A stretch of 64,000 bases of DNA from Gammaproteobacteria bacterium (GTDB taxonomy: Bacteria; Pseudomonadota; Gammaproteobacteria; Legionellales; Legionellaceae): contig JANSXK010000001.1 in NCBI GenBank assembly GCA_024742995.1, forward strand, positions 62,001 to 126,000, read 5' to 3'. The position numbers and the translations under genes were made by a program. Of the stretch, positions 36,542-45,861 are shown in pieces. Within the stretch, counting starts at the first letter, position 1, and every line of letters starts with the position of its first letter. The notes beneath the pieces were generated by a model, which saw only the letters and a list, made by a program, of their open reading frames with translations, was not told the DNA's origin and ran no database searches.

Positions 36542-36901
36542 CTAAGCGGAACAAACAGCAGTCACAGACTCATCACTCGTATTTGTAATATTAACTTCTG
36601 CACCTGGTTCAGCAGTGACTTTTACGGTTTTATCGGCATAAACAGTCACCGTTTTCGTTTGTCCTGCAGCCAACTCCTGCCCATTTACCTGACTTTTGTT
36701 TTTAACGCCATGAATTTTAATGGTTTTTTTGCTATCGCTGGAATGAATATGACAAGTAGCATGAATTGTGGAAAACGTTGTATTCGTCAAAGCTTTATCA
36801 CTTTTAGGTGCGAGATCCATGTTCATATCGTAGGCGTAAGCTTGTTGAGTACCGAATATCATGCAGGTCATGAAAAAAAGTGTATTTAGTTTAGTAAACA
36901 T
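36542..36901 (-). CDS. Small secreted protein, unknown
   Basis: This 119-residue protein has a clear signal peptide (basic start, hydrophobic core, cleavage likely after QQAYA). The mature part is rich in Thr, Lys, Val and Ser with two cysteines (one in IHATCHIH, one near the end), which could form a disulfide. The second half resembles a short beta-sandwich (QTKTVTVYADKTVKVTAEPG). AAGGAA lies ahead of the ATG and a TATAAT lies just upstream on the minus strand. I do not recognise the family. Confidence 0.6.
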   Translation of the reverse strand: MFTKLNTLFFMTCMIFGTQQAYAYDMNMDLAPKSDKALTNTTFSTIHATCHIHSSDSKKTIKIHGVKNKSQVNGQELAAGQTKTVTVYADKTVKVTAEPGAEVNITNTSDESVTAVCSA

Positions 36902-37146
36902 GGCCTATTCCTTAAGTTATTATAATTTGTTTGAGGGTTTATTATACCACTTTATTGTATAAATATCAATCAATTGGTGTTTTTTTAAAGTAAAGAGTGG
37001 ACGTCATTACATAGCTTACAGATGTGTTTTCCCACATTTGCATCTTAATTGATATCAGGGTAGTCTGAGATGATGAAATACGCCGTTTCTCTACTAGGCA
37101 GGGGTCTTCTCTAAGAAAAAAAATCTGAAAAATAAGGATGCTTTTA

Positions 37147-39183
37147 ATGAAAAAAATAGTTTTTCTTGTGTTAATCATGACTGCAATGCTGGGATTTGCT
37201 CAGGATATTGATGCTGCAGAGCAACATAAGCAGATGTTAGAGGCCTTGCATTTGGATTGGTTGGATAATTCTGTTGCACCGCAGCAAAATTTTTACCAAT
37301 TTGCTAACGGTACTTGGAAAATAAACAGCCCTATCCCAGAGGATCGCGCTCATTGGAGTTCTTTTACCATATTACAAGAGAAAAATCTGGAATCCATTCA
37401 TGTCATGCTTGAGAAAATATCTCATGATGATCAAGTCAAACCTGGCAGTATTGAGCAAAAAATTGGTGATTTCTACTTTAGTGGTATGGACGAAGCGACT
37501 ATTGATAAGCAAGGGATTACACCGTTAAAAGATGAATTTGCGCGCATTGATGCCATTCAAACCGTCGCAGACATACAAAAACAAATAGAGCATATGCACC
37601 ATTATGGCATTGACGCCGTATTTTCGTATGGCAGCATGCAGGACTTTAAAGACAGCACCAAAATGATTGGGGCGTTTATGCAAAGTGGTTTGAGCTTGCC
37701 AGATCGAGATTATTATTTGAAAACAGATAAAAAGTTTCAAGATATTCGCAAAGCTTTTGTGGAAAACATGAGCGCAATGTTGCAATTGCTGGGTGAACCG
37801 TCAAGTCAAGCCAATCATGAGGCACAAGTAGTGCTACGCTTTGAAACAGAATTGGCCAAAGCATCGATGTCACAAATTGCACAGCGTGATCCGCGTGCAA
37901 TTTATCATATCAAGACTGTAAAAAAACTCGAAGAGTTAAGTCCTCACTTTGCTTGGTCACAGTATATCGATACGATGGGGCAAGCGCGTGAAAAACGCTT
38001 CAACGTCGCGATGCCAGAGTTCATCGCTGCCTTTGATAAGATGTTAACCACAACTTCTATCGCAGATTGGAAAATTTATTTGCGTTGGCATTTTTTAAGT
38101 GCTGTTACCTCTTCTTTGTCTAAGCCATTTGTGGATGAGGCGTTTAAAATGGCGCAAGTTCTATCTGGTGTTGAAGCATTACAACCACGTTGGAAACGAG
38201 TGGTGGGTACCGAATCAGGGGCATTGGGTTTCGCGGTAGGGGAAGTTTATGTTCGCGAGCATTTTTCACCTGCTGCACGGCAACAAGTTTTAGATATGAT
38301 TACGCAAATTCGTAAGGTATTACGTCACGATTTGACTCATTTACAGTGGATGACTAAAAAAACTCGAAGAGCCGCTATCAAAAAATTAGATCTGATAGAA
38401 GAACGGGTAGGCTATCCAGACAAATGGTGGGATTATTCTACTTTAGAGATTAATCGTGGGCCGTATATATTGAATGTATTACGTGCTAGTGCATTTTTAG
38501 TGAAGCGGGATTTAGATAAAATTGGTAAGCCAATTGATCGTACTGAGTGGGCAATGACACCGCAAACCGTGAATGCTTATTATGATCCTTCGATGAATAA
38601 TATTAATTTACCGATGGGTATTCTCCAATCCCCCTATTTCGATCCAAATGCGCCTTTGGCTGTCAATTATGGGGGTATCGGGGTCGTGATAGGCCATGAA
38701 ATCACGCACGGATTTGATGATCAAGGATCAAAGTTTGACGGACATGGTAATTTGCATGATTGGTGGACTGCGACAGACTTGAAAAAGTTCAAAGCAGCCA
38801 CACAGTGTGTGATTGACCAGTATTCACAATTCAAAATAGAAGGGGATATTCCTGTACAGGGTAAATTAGTCGTGGGTGAAGCCACGGCAGATTTGGGTGG
38901 CATTGTTTTAGCCTATCGTGCGTTTCATGCGGCTGAAGCCTATAAAAAGCAACCAACCATTAATGGTATGACCCCGGATCAACAGTTCTTTTTGAGCTTT
39001 GCACATATATGGGCGAATAATATACGACCTGAACGAGCTCAAAATCTTATTTTGACTGATCCTCATCCACCTGCTCAGTTTCGGGTCAATGGTACGCTCG
39101 CGAATGTTCAAGCATTCAAGCAAGATTTTTCAGTACCAGAGGATAGTCTGATGGTGAATAAAACACCTTGCATTATTTGGTGA
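37147..39183 (+). CDS. pepO: Secreted M13-family zinc metallopeptidase (PepO/neprilysin-like)
   Basis: This 678-residue peptidase is called from the ATG at 37147, eight bases after AAGGA (an ATG at 37138 overlaps that site). A signal peptide (MKKIVFLVLIMTAMLGFA) directs export. The N-terminal M13 domain begins DNSVAPQQNFYQFANG. The zinc site is VIGHEITHGFDDQG with the third ligand in GEATADLGG, and the C terminus has the usual FRVNGTLAN and a terminal CIIW. It degrades peptides in the periplasm or outside; relatives are found in animals and many bacteria. Confidence 0.95.
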   Translation: MKKIVFLVLIMTAMLGFAQDIDAAEQHKQMLEALHLDWLDNSVAPQQNFYQFANGTWKINSPIPEDRAHWSSFTILQEKNLESIHVMLEKISHDDQVKPGSIEQKIGDFYFSGMDEATIDKQGITPLKDEFARIDAIQTVADIQKQIEHMHHYGIDAVFSYGSMQDFKDSTKMIGAFMQSGLSLPDRDYYLKTDKKFQDIRKAFVENMSAMLQLLGEPSSQANHEAQVVLRFETELAKASMSQIAQRDPRAIYHIKTVKKLEELSPHFAWSQYIDTMGQAREKRFNVAMPEFIAAFDKMLTTTSIADWKIYLRWHFLSAVTSSLSKPFVDEAFKMAQVLSGVEALQPRWKRVVGTESGALGFAVGEVYVREHFSPAARQQVLDMITQIRKVLRHDLTHLQWMTKKTRRAAIKKLDLIEERVGYPDKWWDYSTLEINRGPYILNVLRASAFLVKRDLDKIGKPIDRTEWAMTPQTVNAYYDPSMNNINLPMGILQSPYFDPNAPLAVNYGGIGVVIGHEITHGFDDQGSKFDGHGNLHDWWTATDLKKFKAATQCVIDQYSQFKIEGDIPVQGKLVVGEATADLGGIVLAYRAFHAAEAYKKQPTINGMTPDQQFFLSFAHIWANNIRPERAQNLILTDPHPPAQFRVNGTLANVQAFKQDFSVPEDSLMVNKTPCIIW

Positions 39184-39211
39184 TTTTACTAGGGGTGCGC
39201 TGCAAAGTGAT

Positions 39212-39712
39212 ATGAGAAATTTGTTTGATGAACCATATGTTTTGGTTTTACAATGTTTGAGATTGGGCATATGGTTTTTTTGCGTCGGTTGTTGCTTTTC
39301 GAATATTGCCCAAGCCGCTCAAACACATCTTCAACATATCATTATCAATAATACACCGTTCGAATTTTATTATACTGTGGTGCCAAGTGCAGAGGTACCA
39401 ACAATATTTTCTTGCAATTGTAGCGGTATTATTGTGCCAAACGAAGAACAAGCTTGTGATTGCTGGAGTGATTTAGAGCCAGAAAGTCGTCGTTATCGTA
39501 TTGATTATATGAAAAATATATCGCCTACCTATAGCTTAAGTGCGACGACTAATGCGACTTCGGGTGTCACAGTCATTTGGACTTTTGATTTTGATCGTTA
39601 TTGGGAGTGGTTGAGTGTGACAGCGCGGCAACAGGCTTTAAAAGATAATAAAACTAGTGATCATGAGTCAGTCTCCAAAGATGAGGATTATAAAACCATC
39701 CCATCAACTTGA
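39212..39712 (+). CDS. Small secreted protein, unknown
   Basis: This 166-residue protein has a signal-like hydrophobic stretch (about 10-33) ending in QAAQT. The mature part contains HIIINNTPFEFYYTVV and a cysteine-rich patch (SCNCSGIIV, QACDCWSD). An acidic, Ser/Lys-rich tail ends it. The I-I-x-N-N start of the mature part recalls the two small secreted proteins at 62004 and 63845, but similarity is weak. No clear ribosome binding site is seen. It overlaps the ABC transporter gene tail-to-tail by 25 bases. Confidence 0.5.
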   Translation: MRNLFDEPYVLVLQCLRLGIWFFCVGCCFSNIAQAAQTHLQHIIINNTPFEFYYTVVPSAEVPTIFSCNCSGIIVPNEEQACDCWSDLEPESRRYRIDYMKNISPTYSLSATTNATSGVTVIWTFDFDRYWEWLSVTARQQALKDNKTSDHESVSKDEDYKTIPST

Positions 39713-41463
39713 GTGTCCCAAAGCATTCTAAAATAACCTTTCTTGTCTGCCATTAATGTTTTAAAACTACCGTCTTGAATCACTGAGCCGCCATCCATAA
39801 CCACAATACGATCCATGTGACGAATAGTAGACAAACGGTGAGCGATGGCAATCACTGTGCTGGTTTGATCTTTAAGCAGATCATGGATGGACTGTTGAAT
39901 GTCTGCTTCCGTAGAAGTATCTAGGCTTGAAGTTGCTTCATCTAAGATGATGATAGGCGCATTTTTCAAAATAGCGCGTGCGATGGCGATACGTTGGCGT
40001 TGTCCTCCGGATAATTTTACACCGCGCTCACCTACTAAGGTGTCATATTTTTCAGGCAATGTTTCAATATAATCATGAATCATAGCTTTGGATGCAGCTG
40101 TTTGAATGTCCTCTAAAGTTGCATCGGATCTCGCATAGCCAATATTTTCTCCGATGCTACGATGGAATAATAAAATGTCTTGTGGAATCAAAGATATTTG
40201 AGCACGTAATGAGTCTGAAGTAACATCATTTAGCGTTTGTGTGTCAATGTAAATATGTCCTTGAGTGGGTAAAAAGTGTTTCAATAGCAAAGAAATCAGC
40301 GTTGATTTTCCTGCGCCGGAGTGACCTACCAATCCCACTTTTTGTCCCGCAGGAATACTAAGATTTAAACCCTCAAAAATGGTACTGCCATTGGGATATT
40401 GAAACCCTATGTTGTCAAACTCAATGCTCGGGGATCGAATGACAAGGGATTTTGCATTGGGTCTGTCAATCTTTTCATGAGGTATCGTCAAAATAGAAAA
40501 AGAAGCTTTGAAATCACCTAATGAATGCATAAAATCAAACATAGATTCTGTAAACAACCATAATTCCATAGAAATAGTGAGGGTTGTCATCATTACGAAT
40601 ACAAAATCGCCGATACTGATTTGTGCTGTTTGCCGTAGCCAAATCATAAACAAAAACACAATAATCAACATCACCCAGTACAGCACACTGCCAACGACAG
40701 ACAATTTGAAATAATACTTATAAAGCGCTACTGTATCTGGTAAATAACGTTTTGAAATATTGGATTTGATGCGCTGTAATTCTTCTTGGCGTTTGGCGAA
40801 AGCAAACAAAGAAAATATATTCAAAATATTATCAGAAAAAAGCCCCATGACCTGATGTTTGCTTTCGGATGCGTCAAGTGCCAAACGATTCAATTTGAGT
40901 GACATGGGCACCATAACCATGACGATAAACACACTCCAAACCAGCATGAAGAAGAACACTTGGGTATTGATCAATAGGAGTGAAAAAATTAAAAATACGG
41001 TAGTTAAAAAATTTCGTCCCATTTGATGATGTATTTGATCAAAAATCGCTTGATAGCCATCTAAAATGCCTTTTAACTTGCTGACGATCATGCCACTGGG
41101 ATGCTTTTGAAAATAAGCATAAGAATGATGCTGAATATAATCATAGGCTTGGCTCAAAATCGCTCGATGGATATAAGGACCCGAATGCCATCCTGCATAA
41201 TCACTTAAACGCCAGGTTACATCCAAACCAATTTGTGCTGAAATAAATACCGTGATTGCAATGAATAAGTGACTATTGTCGGCCATGGTTTCTAAAGAGA
41301 AGGCATCGATGATCAGTTTTAAGGCGTAATTATTGACGATATGATAGGTTGAACCAATGATGGTTGCTTGAAACATCAAGAGCAACCACCATCGATAGGG
41401 CTTGATGATCTTCCATAAAAAAGAGGACATGTTTTGTGATTGAGTTGACATGAGTTTCGCCAT
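39688..41463 (-). CDS. ABC exporter, fused permease and ATPase (MsbA-like)
   Basis: This 591-residue half-transporter has a six-helix membrane domain (about 20-320). The ATPase domain carries Walker A GHSGAGKST, the Q-loop region, signature LSGGQRQRIAIARAIL, Walker B IIILDEATSSLD and the H-loop AIAHRLSTI. It should work as a homodimer exporting lipids, peptides or drugs. The substrate cannot be read from the sequence. It stands alone, between two unknown genes. Confidence 0.88.
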   Translation of the reverse strand: MAKLMSTQSQNMSSFLWKIIKPYRWWLLLMFQATIIGSTYHIVNNYALKLIIDAFSLETMADNSHLFIAITVFISAQIGLDVTWRLSDYAGWHSGPYIHRAILSQAYDYIQHHSYAYFQKHPSGMIVSKLKGILDGYQAIFDQIHHQMGRNFLTTVFLIFSLLLINTQVFFFMLVWSVFIVMVMVPMSLKLNRLALDASESKHQVMGLFSDNILNIFSLFAFAKRQEELQRIKSNISKRYLPDTVALYKYYFKLSVVGSVLYWVMLIIVFLFMIWLRQTAQISIGDFVFVMMTTLTISMELWLFTESMFDFMHSLGDFKASFSILTIPHEKIDRPNAKSLVIRSPSIEFDNIGFQYPNGSTIFEGLNLSIPAGQKVGLVGHSGAGKSTLISLLLKHFLPTQGHIYIDTQTLNDVTSDSLRAQISLIPQDILLFHRSIGENIGYARSDATLEDIQTAASKAMIHDYIETLPEKYDTLVGERGVKLSGGQRQRIAIARAILKNAPIIILDEATSSLDTSTEADIQQSIHDLLKDQTSTVIAIAHRLSTIRHMDRIVVMDGGSVIQDGSFKTLMADKKGYFRMLWDTQVDGMVL

Positions 41464-41562
41464 CGTTGGGATTTGCGATCTATGATTGCTTACTTAGTAT
41501 AGATATAAAATCCAAGTCCGTCATCTCATCATTGTAATTGGAATGTAGGCACCAATCTTGAT

Positions 41563-42528
41563 TTATTTAGTATTCTTTTTGGGGATGGTTTCAGCAACAG
41601 TATCACGAATGATCTGCTTGCCTTGTTGTTTGTCTCCAAACGTAGAGAACATAAGGTGATCGCCTGTGGTTTCATAATTGTTTTGAAGTATGCCTGAAAG
41701 CCAGAGTGCAGCTATACCAATAACACTGAGGCAAGCGAAGGTTAGGATTGTGACATTCAATGCGCTGTTGTAAATAGATGCGTTTGTGGTTTGTAGAACG
41801 GCGAGTTTTTCTTCCAATATGTCTGTGTATCTTTCGAAGTATTCTTCTGGATTGTCGGTATCTAATCCGTCATTCAGTATATCTGTAATTATTATGATAG
41901 CCTCGGAACCTTTTTCTCCCAGGGTTTTACTAGCATTATCTCTGAATGCTTTGATTTTACTCCTAACCACCTCCTTGAGGGCAAGGGCGGTTTCATTTTC
42001 TGGGGCTTCTTCAGTTGCTGTATATTTACGCATATGCTGGCTTAAAGCAGTTATATTAGTCTGAGAGTGCGTAGAAACTTCAAAATAGGAGTCAATGTTA
42101 TGTTGATCACTGAAGGATTGGATTTCTTCTACAGTAACTGTGTTTTCAGCTTGATCGTCATGATTTGACACCAAAGTAATCTTAGCATTAGGTGTGATCT
42201 GCTTTATGGCTGTAATATATTCGCCTAAATCTTCGAAAGAGTTTCTGTCATTCTTATTAAACATAAGTAGCACTAGTTGTGAATGACGTAAGTACATAGA
42301 CCATAATGATGCATATTTCTTGGCATTGCCCACATCCCATAGGCTCAAATTTTGGTATTCATGATATGCGGCACCAATGGTTGGTGTATATTCCTTTTCA
42401 GATGGTATTGTGTTGATCAAGGCATTGAGCAATTGTGTTTTACCAACATTTTTTGAGCCAAAGAAGACTACTTTTTGGTATTTGATGGGCTTGTATTCTT
42501 CTTTTATTTTATGATAGTCGTATGTCAT
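41563..42528 (-). CDS. Rab/Ras-like small GTPase with C-terminal membrane anchor (candidate effector)
   Basis: The 321-residue protein starts with a Ras-superfamily G domain: G1 GSKNVGKT (24-31), G2 YTPTIGAAY (switch I Thr50), G3 WDVGN (64-68), G4 NHDD (122-125, in place of NKxD) and G5-like VSTHSQTNI. In G3 the usual DTAGQ is shortened and the catalytic Gln is replaced, so hydrolysis is probably slow or absent. A helical stretch and one membrane segment (about 258-280) follow. Small GTPases of this shape resemble eukaryotic Rab proteins, and intracellular bacteria export such proteins. It is divergent from a papain-like gene. Confidence 0.78.
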   Translation of the reverse strand: MTYDYHKIKEEYKPIKYQKVVFFGSKNVGKTQLLNALINTIPSEKEYTPTIGAAYHEYQNLSLWDVGNAKKYASLWSMYLRHSQLVLLMFNKNDRNSFEDLGEYITAIKQITPNAKITLVSNHDDQAENTVTVEEIQSFSDQHNIDSYFEVSTHSQTNITALSQHMRKYTATEEAPENETALALKEVVRSKIKAFRDNASKTLGEKGSEAIIIITDILNDGLDTDNPEEYFERYTDILEEKLAVLQTTNASIYNSALNVTILTFACLSVIGIAALWLSGILQNNYETTGDHLMFSTFGDKQQGKQIIRDTVAETIPKKNTK

Positions 42529-42668
42529 ACCGAGATACCTTTAGAAAGAAATATCTGTATATTAATTATACATAAAGATCATAAGTATGTCAATTAGCGT
42601 TTGGCTTATATTTTGACTAAATTTGTGTTAATTTGCACGGCTTATACATATAGACTAATAAAATCATA

Positions 42669-43574
42669 ATGTACACTTTTGAAGACTACAAAAGTCATGC
42701 CCAAGCAACCTTAACGACAATACGTGAGCAACTGGTATTTGGTTCAAATGCCAAAATTGATGAAGGTAGAAGTGACTATAAACGTATTGATGTGATACGT
42801 CCTATGGTGTTGATGGCTCAAGTGTTAAGCCTACAAACATTGGGACAGCCAGCTTTAGAACATAAATTTGCCATACTTTCTAAATTGCGGGCGTTGGCGG
42901 TACGTCAATATGGTCATGGTAATTGTGCGGAAATCACTTATGCCGGATTTGTGGATCTGATGCATAAAAGGGTTTATCCCCTTGACATCGTACTGACGTC
43001 TGAGGGTGAACACATGTTTATCGTATTGGGTCGAAAGCTAGGCTCTGATAAAGATAATCCTGCTACGTGGGGAAAGGCGCTATTCTGTGATATCTGGACA
43101 AATTATGTCGGGCCTATATCTGAACTTGACACATTGCAAGACGATATGAGGTATGGCCAATACGCATTTTCAGTGGAAGCGCCACATTGTTTAAGTGGTA
43201 AACTTGAAATAATTAATAGCCTTACGACGCTAGATGATTTATTCGCGTTTCAATCAAATATGGACTTGCCCCAGTCTATCATAAACTTGTTTCCCGATAG
43301 TCTTGCTACGACAGATGATATTGAAAATAATTTAAGACAACTACAGGCATTTTATAAGCCTTTTGAGGAAAAATCTGCGTATGAAGTGGAGCTGCGCATC
43401 TGTTTTGATCATCTGAAAAAACTTAGTGAGAAACTTCAAACTGAAAGAGATAATAAAGCACTTATCGCGAGTAGAGATTTAATATTCAAAAGGCCCGATG
43501 ATTGCATTGGTTGGTGTGAGCCACCGCCAGGTAGTTATCTCAATAAGAATGGTGGTGTTGTTGTACCTAGTTAA
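42669..43574 (+). CDS. Papain-like Cys-His-Asp protein (candidate cysteine protease effector)
   Basis: This 301-residue protein has no signal peptide or membrane segment. A conserved-looking triad is visible: GHGNCAEITYAGF (Cys86), GEHMFIVLGR (His115) and ALFCDIWTNYVG (Asp141). Order and spacing match the C-H-D pattern of papain-like peptidases of the YopT/AvrPphB and polymorphic-toxin type. The C-terminal half is helical (EVELRICFDHLKKLSEKLQ) with a Pro/Gly-rich tail. Assignment rests on motif only. No good ribosome binding site is seen. It is divergent from the Rab-like GTPase gene, 140 bases apart. Confidence 0.55.
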   Translation: MYTFEDYKSHAQATLTTIREQLVFGSNAKIDEGRSDYKRIDVIRPMVLMAQVLSLQTLGQPALEHKFAILSKLRALAVRQYGHGNCAEITYAGFVDLMHKRVYPLDIVLTSEGEHMFIVLGRKLGSDKDNPATWGKALFCDIWTNYVGPISELDTLQDDMRYGQYAFSVEAPHCLSGKLEIINSLTTLDDLFAFQSNMDLPQSIINLFPDSLATTDDIENNLRQLQAFYKPFEEKSAYEVELRICFDHLKKLSEKLQTERDNKALIASRDLIFKRPDDCIGWCEPPPGSYLNKNGGVVVPS

Positions 43575-43728
43575 ATGTTTAAATGATTGTGCGGTAGCTA
43601 TTTAAGTGTAGGATGTAGGCACTAAGGTTTATTTATAATCATAGGTATACTGGCTTTGCACTTTTAGCTTGACGATTTCTTATGAAGAGACTACTAATAT
43701 AGGCTCATCGCACTAGATCGAGCGCCAA

Positions 43729-44433
43729 ATGATTGGCAAACAAATAAAACGCTGGGGTTTAGTTGTTCTTTTATTAGGATTGCTTGGTTTGTTCTTTTAT
43801 TTTCACCTTTATCGTTATTTATCCTTCGATAATCTGAAAATGCATCGTGCTATTTTACTTGATTGGACAAACCAACACTTTTTTCAAGCTATTTTGGGAT
43901 TCATGCTGATCTACACAGTTGCGGTGGCAATTTCTATTCCCGGTGCTGCTTTTTTAACGGTACTTTCTGGCTTTTTGTTTGGTCCTCTGATTGGGTCTGT
44001 CATCGTTGTCATTGCAGCGACTTTGGGTGCTTGTATTGTTTTTATAGCGGTAGAACTTGCCTTTCATGACTGGATGGAAAAAAAAGCGGCTAAATGGCTG
44101 CGATCTATGAAACAAGGGTTTCAAAATAATGCTTTTTCATATTTGCTGTTTTTACGTTTGATTCCTATCTTTCCTTTTTGGTTGATTAATATTGTTCCGG
44201 CTTTGCTTGGCATATCTAAACGTATTTTTATCACGGCGACCTTTATCGGTATTATTCCCGGATCATTCGTTTACACCTTAGTGGGTAATGGTTTAGGGCA
44301 TGTGTTTGATGCGAACAAAACCCCAACTTTAAGTATTATTTTTGAACCTGAAATTTTGATACCTATCCTGGCATTGGCTATTTTGTCTTTGGTTCCAATT
44401 GCTTATAAACGATTTAAACGGCAGAAAATATAA
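43729..44433 (+). CDS. TVP38/TMEM64 family membrane protein
   Basis: This 234-residue inner-membrane protein of the DedA/VTT superfamily has about six hydrophobic segments. The family features LTVLSGFLFGPLIGSVIVVIAATLG and FLRLIPIFPFWLINIVPALLGI, including the FxRxxPxxP-like motif, are present. Members are thought to move or scramble lipids. Its stop overlaps the next start by one base (TAATG), so it is coupled to a flavoprotein gene and a phosphatidyltransferase gene. Confidence 0.88.
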   Translation: MIGKQIKRWGLVVLLLGLLGLFFYFHLYRYLSFDNLKMHRAILLDWTNQHFFQAILGFMLIYTVAVAISIPGAAFLTVLSGFLFGPLIGSVIVVIAATLGACIVFIAVELAFHDWMEKKAAKWLRSMKQGFQNNAFSYLLFLRLIPIFPFWLINIVPALLGISKRIFITATFIGIIPGSFVYTLVGNGLGHVFDANKTPTLSIIFEPEILIPILALAILSLVPIAYKRFKRQKI

Positions 44434-45857
44434 TGAGTTCAATTATACAGTCTGATATTACCATTATTGGTGGCGGGGCAGGTGGTTTAAGCTTGGCGGC
44501 GGTTGCATCTCAATTAGGTGTGAAGGTTGTCTTGGTCGAAGCAGGCAAAATGGGCGGAGATTGTTTGAATTACGGATGCGTGCCGTCAAAATCTTTATTA
44601 GCTGCAGCCAAAGCCTTTTATCATGTACAAAACGCGCAATATTTCGGTGTTAAAACAACTGCGTTGAAACTTGATTTTACTAAAGTGATGCAACATGTTC
44701 ATCAGGTGATTGCGACCATTGCCAAAAATGATTCAGTTGAACGATTTACCGCTTTAGGGGTGCAAGTGATACAAGCACCGGGTCGATTTATTGATGCCAA
44801 GACTATACAAGCAGGACATAAAAAAATTCAAGCTAAACGATTCGTCGTGGCCACTGGCTCTTCGCCTTTTGTCCCACCTATAGAAGGATTAGATCAGGTT
44901 TCTTATGACACGAATGAATCAATTTTTGAGTTAAAATCGCTTCCGAAACATTTGATGGTCATTGGTGGTGGGCCCATTGGATGTGAATTAGCGCAGGCAT
45001 TTGCGATGTTAGGTAGTAAAGTTACGATTTTGGAAGGTTTTACAATATTGCCAAAAGACGATCCTGATTGTGTGGCTATAGTACGCGAGCAATTGGAAGC
45101 GATGGGGATTGTGATTCATGACAATATTAAAGTACAAAAAATAAGCCAAACTAAAACGGGTATCATAAAAGCAACTATTGAAACCAATGGTAAAACCCAG
45201 ATCATTCAAGGCAGTCATTTGCTCGTTTCAGCGGGACGGCGTGCTCATGTCCAAGGACTTGATTTAGAAAAAGCAAATGTTTCATACTCGCCCAATGGTA
45301 TTGACGTCGATGCACGATTGCGTAGTACGAATAAAAAAATCTATGCGATAGGTGATGTTGCTGGTAGTTTCCAATTTACTCATATTGCTAATTATCACGC
45401 AGGGATTGTTTTAAAAAACATTTTATTTCGTTTGCCTGCGAAGGTGGATTATCAATCTGTCCCATGGGTGACTTATACTGAACCAGAAATGGCGCATGTT
45501 GGTCTCACAGTAGCGGAGGTACAACAGCGTTCTGATATTCAAATTATAGAATGGCCTTTTCAAGATAATGATCGCGCCCAAGCTGAGCATGATACTGTGG
45601 GGAAAATCAAAGTCATTGCAGATAAAAAAGCTCGGATCTTGGGCGTTACAATTGTGGGCTCCAATGCAGGCGAAGTTATTTTACCGTGGGTGATCGCAAT
45701 AAGAGAAAAGAAAACGTTACGCAGTTTTACTGATGTTATCGCACCTTACCCTACCGTCGGTGAGGTCAGCAAACGTGTTGCTGGGGCGTTTTACGTAAGT
45801 AAATTGTTTTCTAAAAAGATCCGTTGGTTGGTCCAAGTCTTACTAAAATTAGGATGA
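44433..45857 (+). CDS. FAD-dependent pyridine nucleotide-disulfide oxidoreductase (Lpd/MerA-like)
   Basis: The 474-residue flavoprotein has the FAD motif IIGGGAGGLSLAAVAS, the redox-active disulfide GGDCLNYGCVPSKSLL, the NAD-binding MVIGGGPIGCELAQ, and a second FAD motif IYAIGDVAG. The C-terminal dimerisation domain ends without the usual HPT motif (it has APYPTVGEV), as in mercuric-reductase-like enzymes that are neither Lpd nor Gor. It often travels with TVP38 genes. The physiological substrate is unknown. Confidence 0.9.
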   Translation: MSSIIQSDITIIGGGAGGLSLAAVASQLGVKVVLVEAGKMGGDCLNYGCVPSKSLLAAAKAFYHVQNAQYFGVKTTALKLDFTKVMQHVHQVIATIAKNDSVERFTALGVQVIQAPGRFIDAKTIQAGHKKIQAKRFVVATGSSPFVPPIEGLDQVSYDTNESIFELKSLPKHLMVIGGGPIGCELAQAFAMLGSKVTILEGFTILPKDDPDCVAIVREQLEAMGIVIHDNIKVQKISQTKTGIIKATIETNGKTQIIQGSHLLVSAGRRAHVQGLDLEKANVSYSPNGIDVDARLRSTNKKIYAIGDVAGSFQFTHIANYHAGIVLKNILFRLPAKVDYQSVPWVTYTEPEMAHVGLTVAEVQQRSDIQIIEWPFQDNDRAQAEHDTVGKIKVIADKKARILGVTIVGSNAGEVILPWVIAIREKKTLRSFTDVIAPYPTVGEVSKRVAGAFYVSKLFSKKIRWLVQVLLKLG

Positions 45858-45861
45858 CAAT

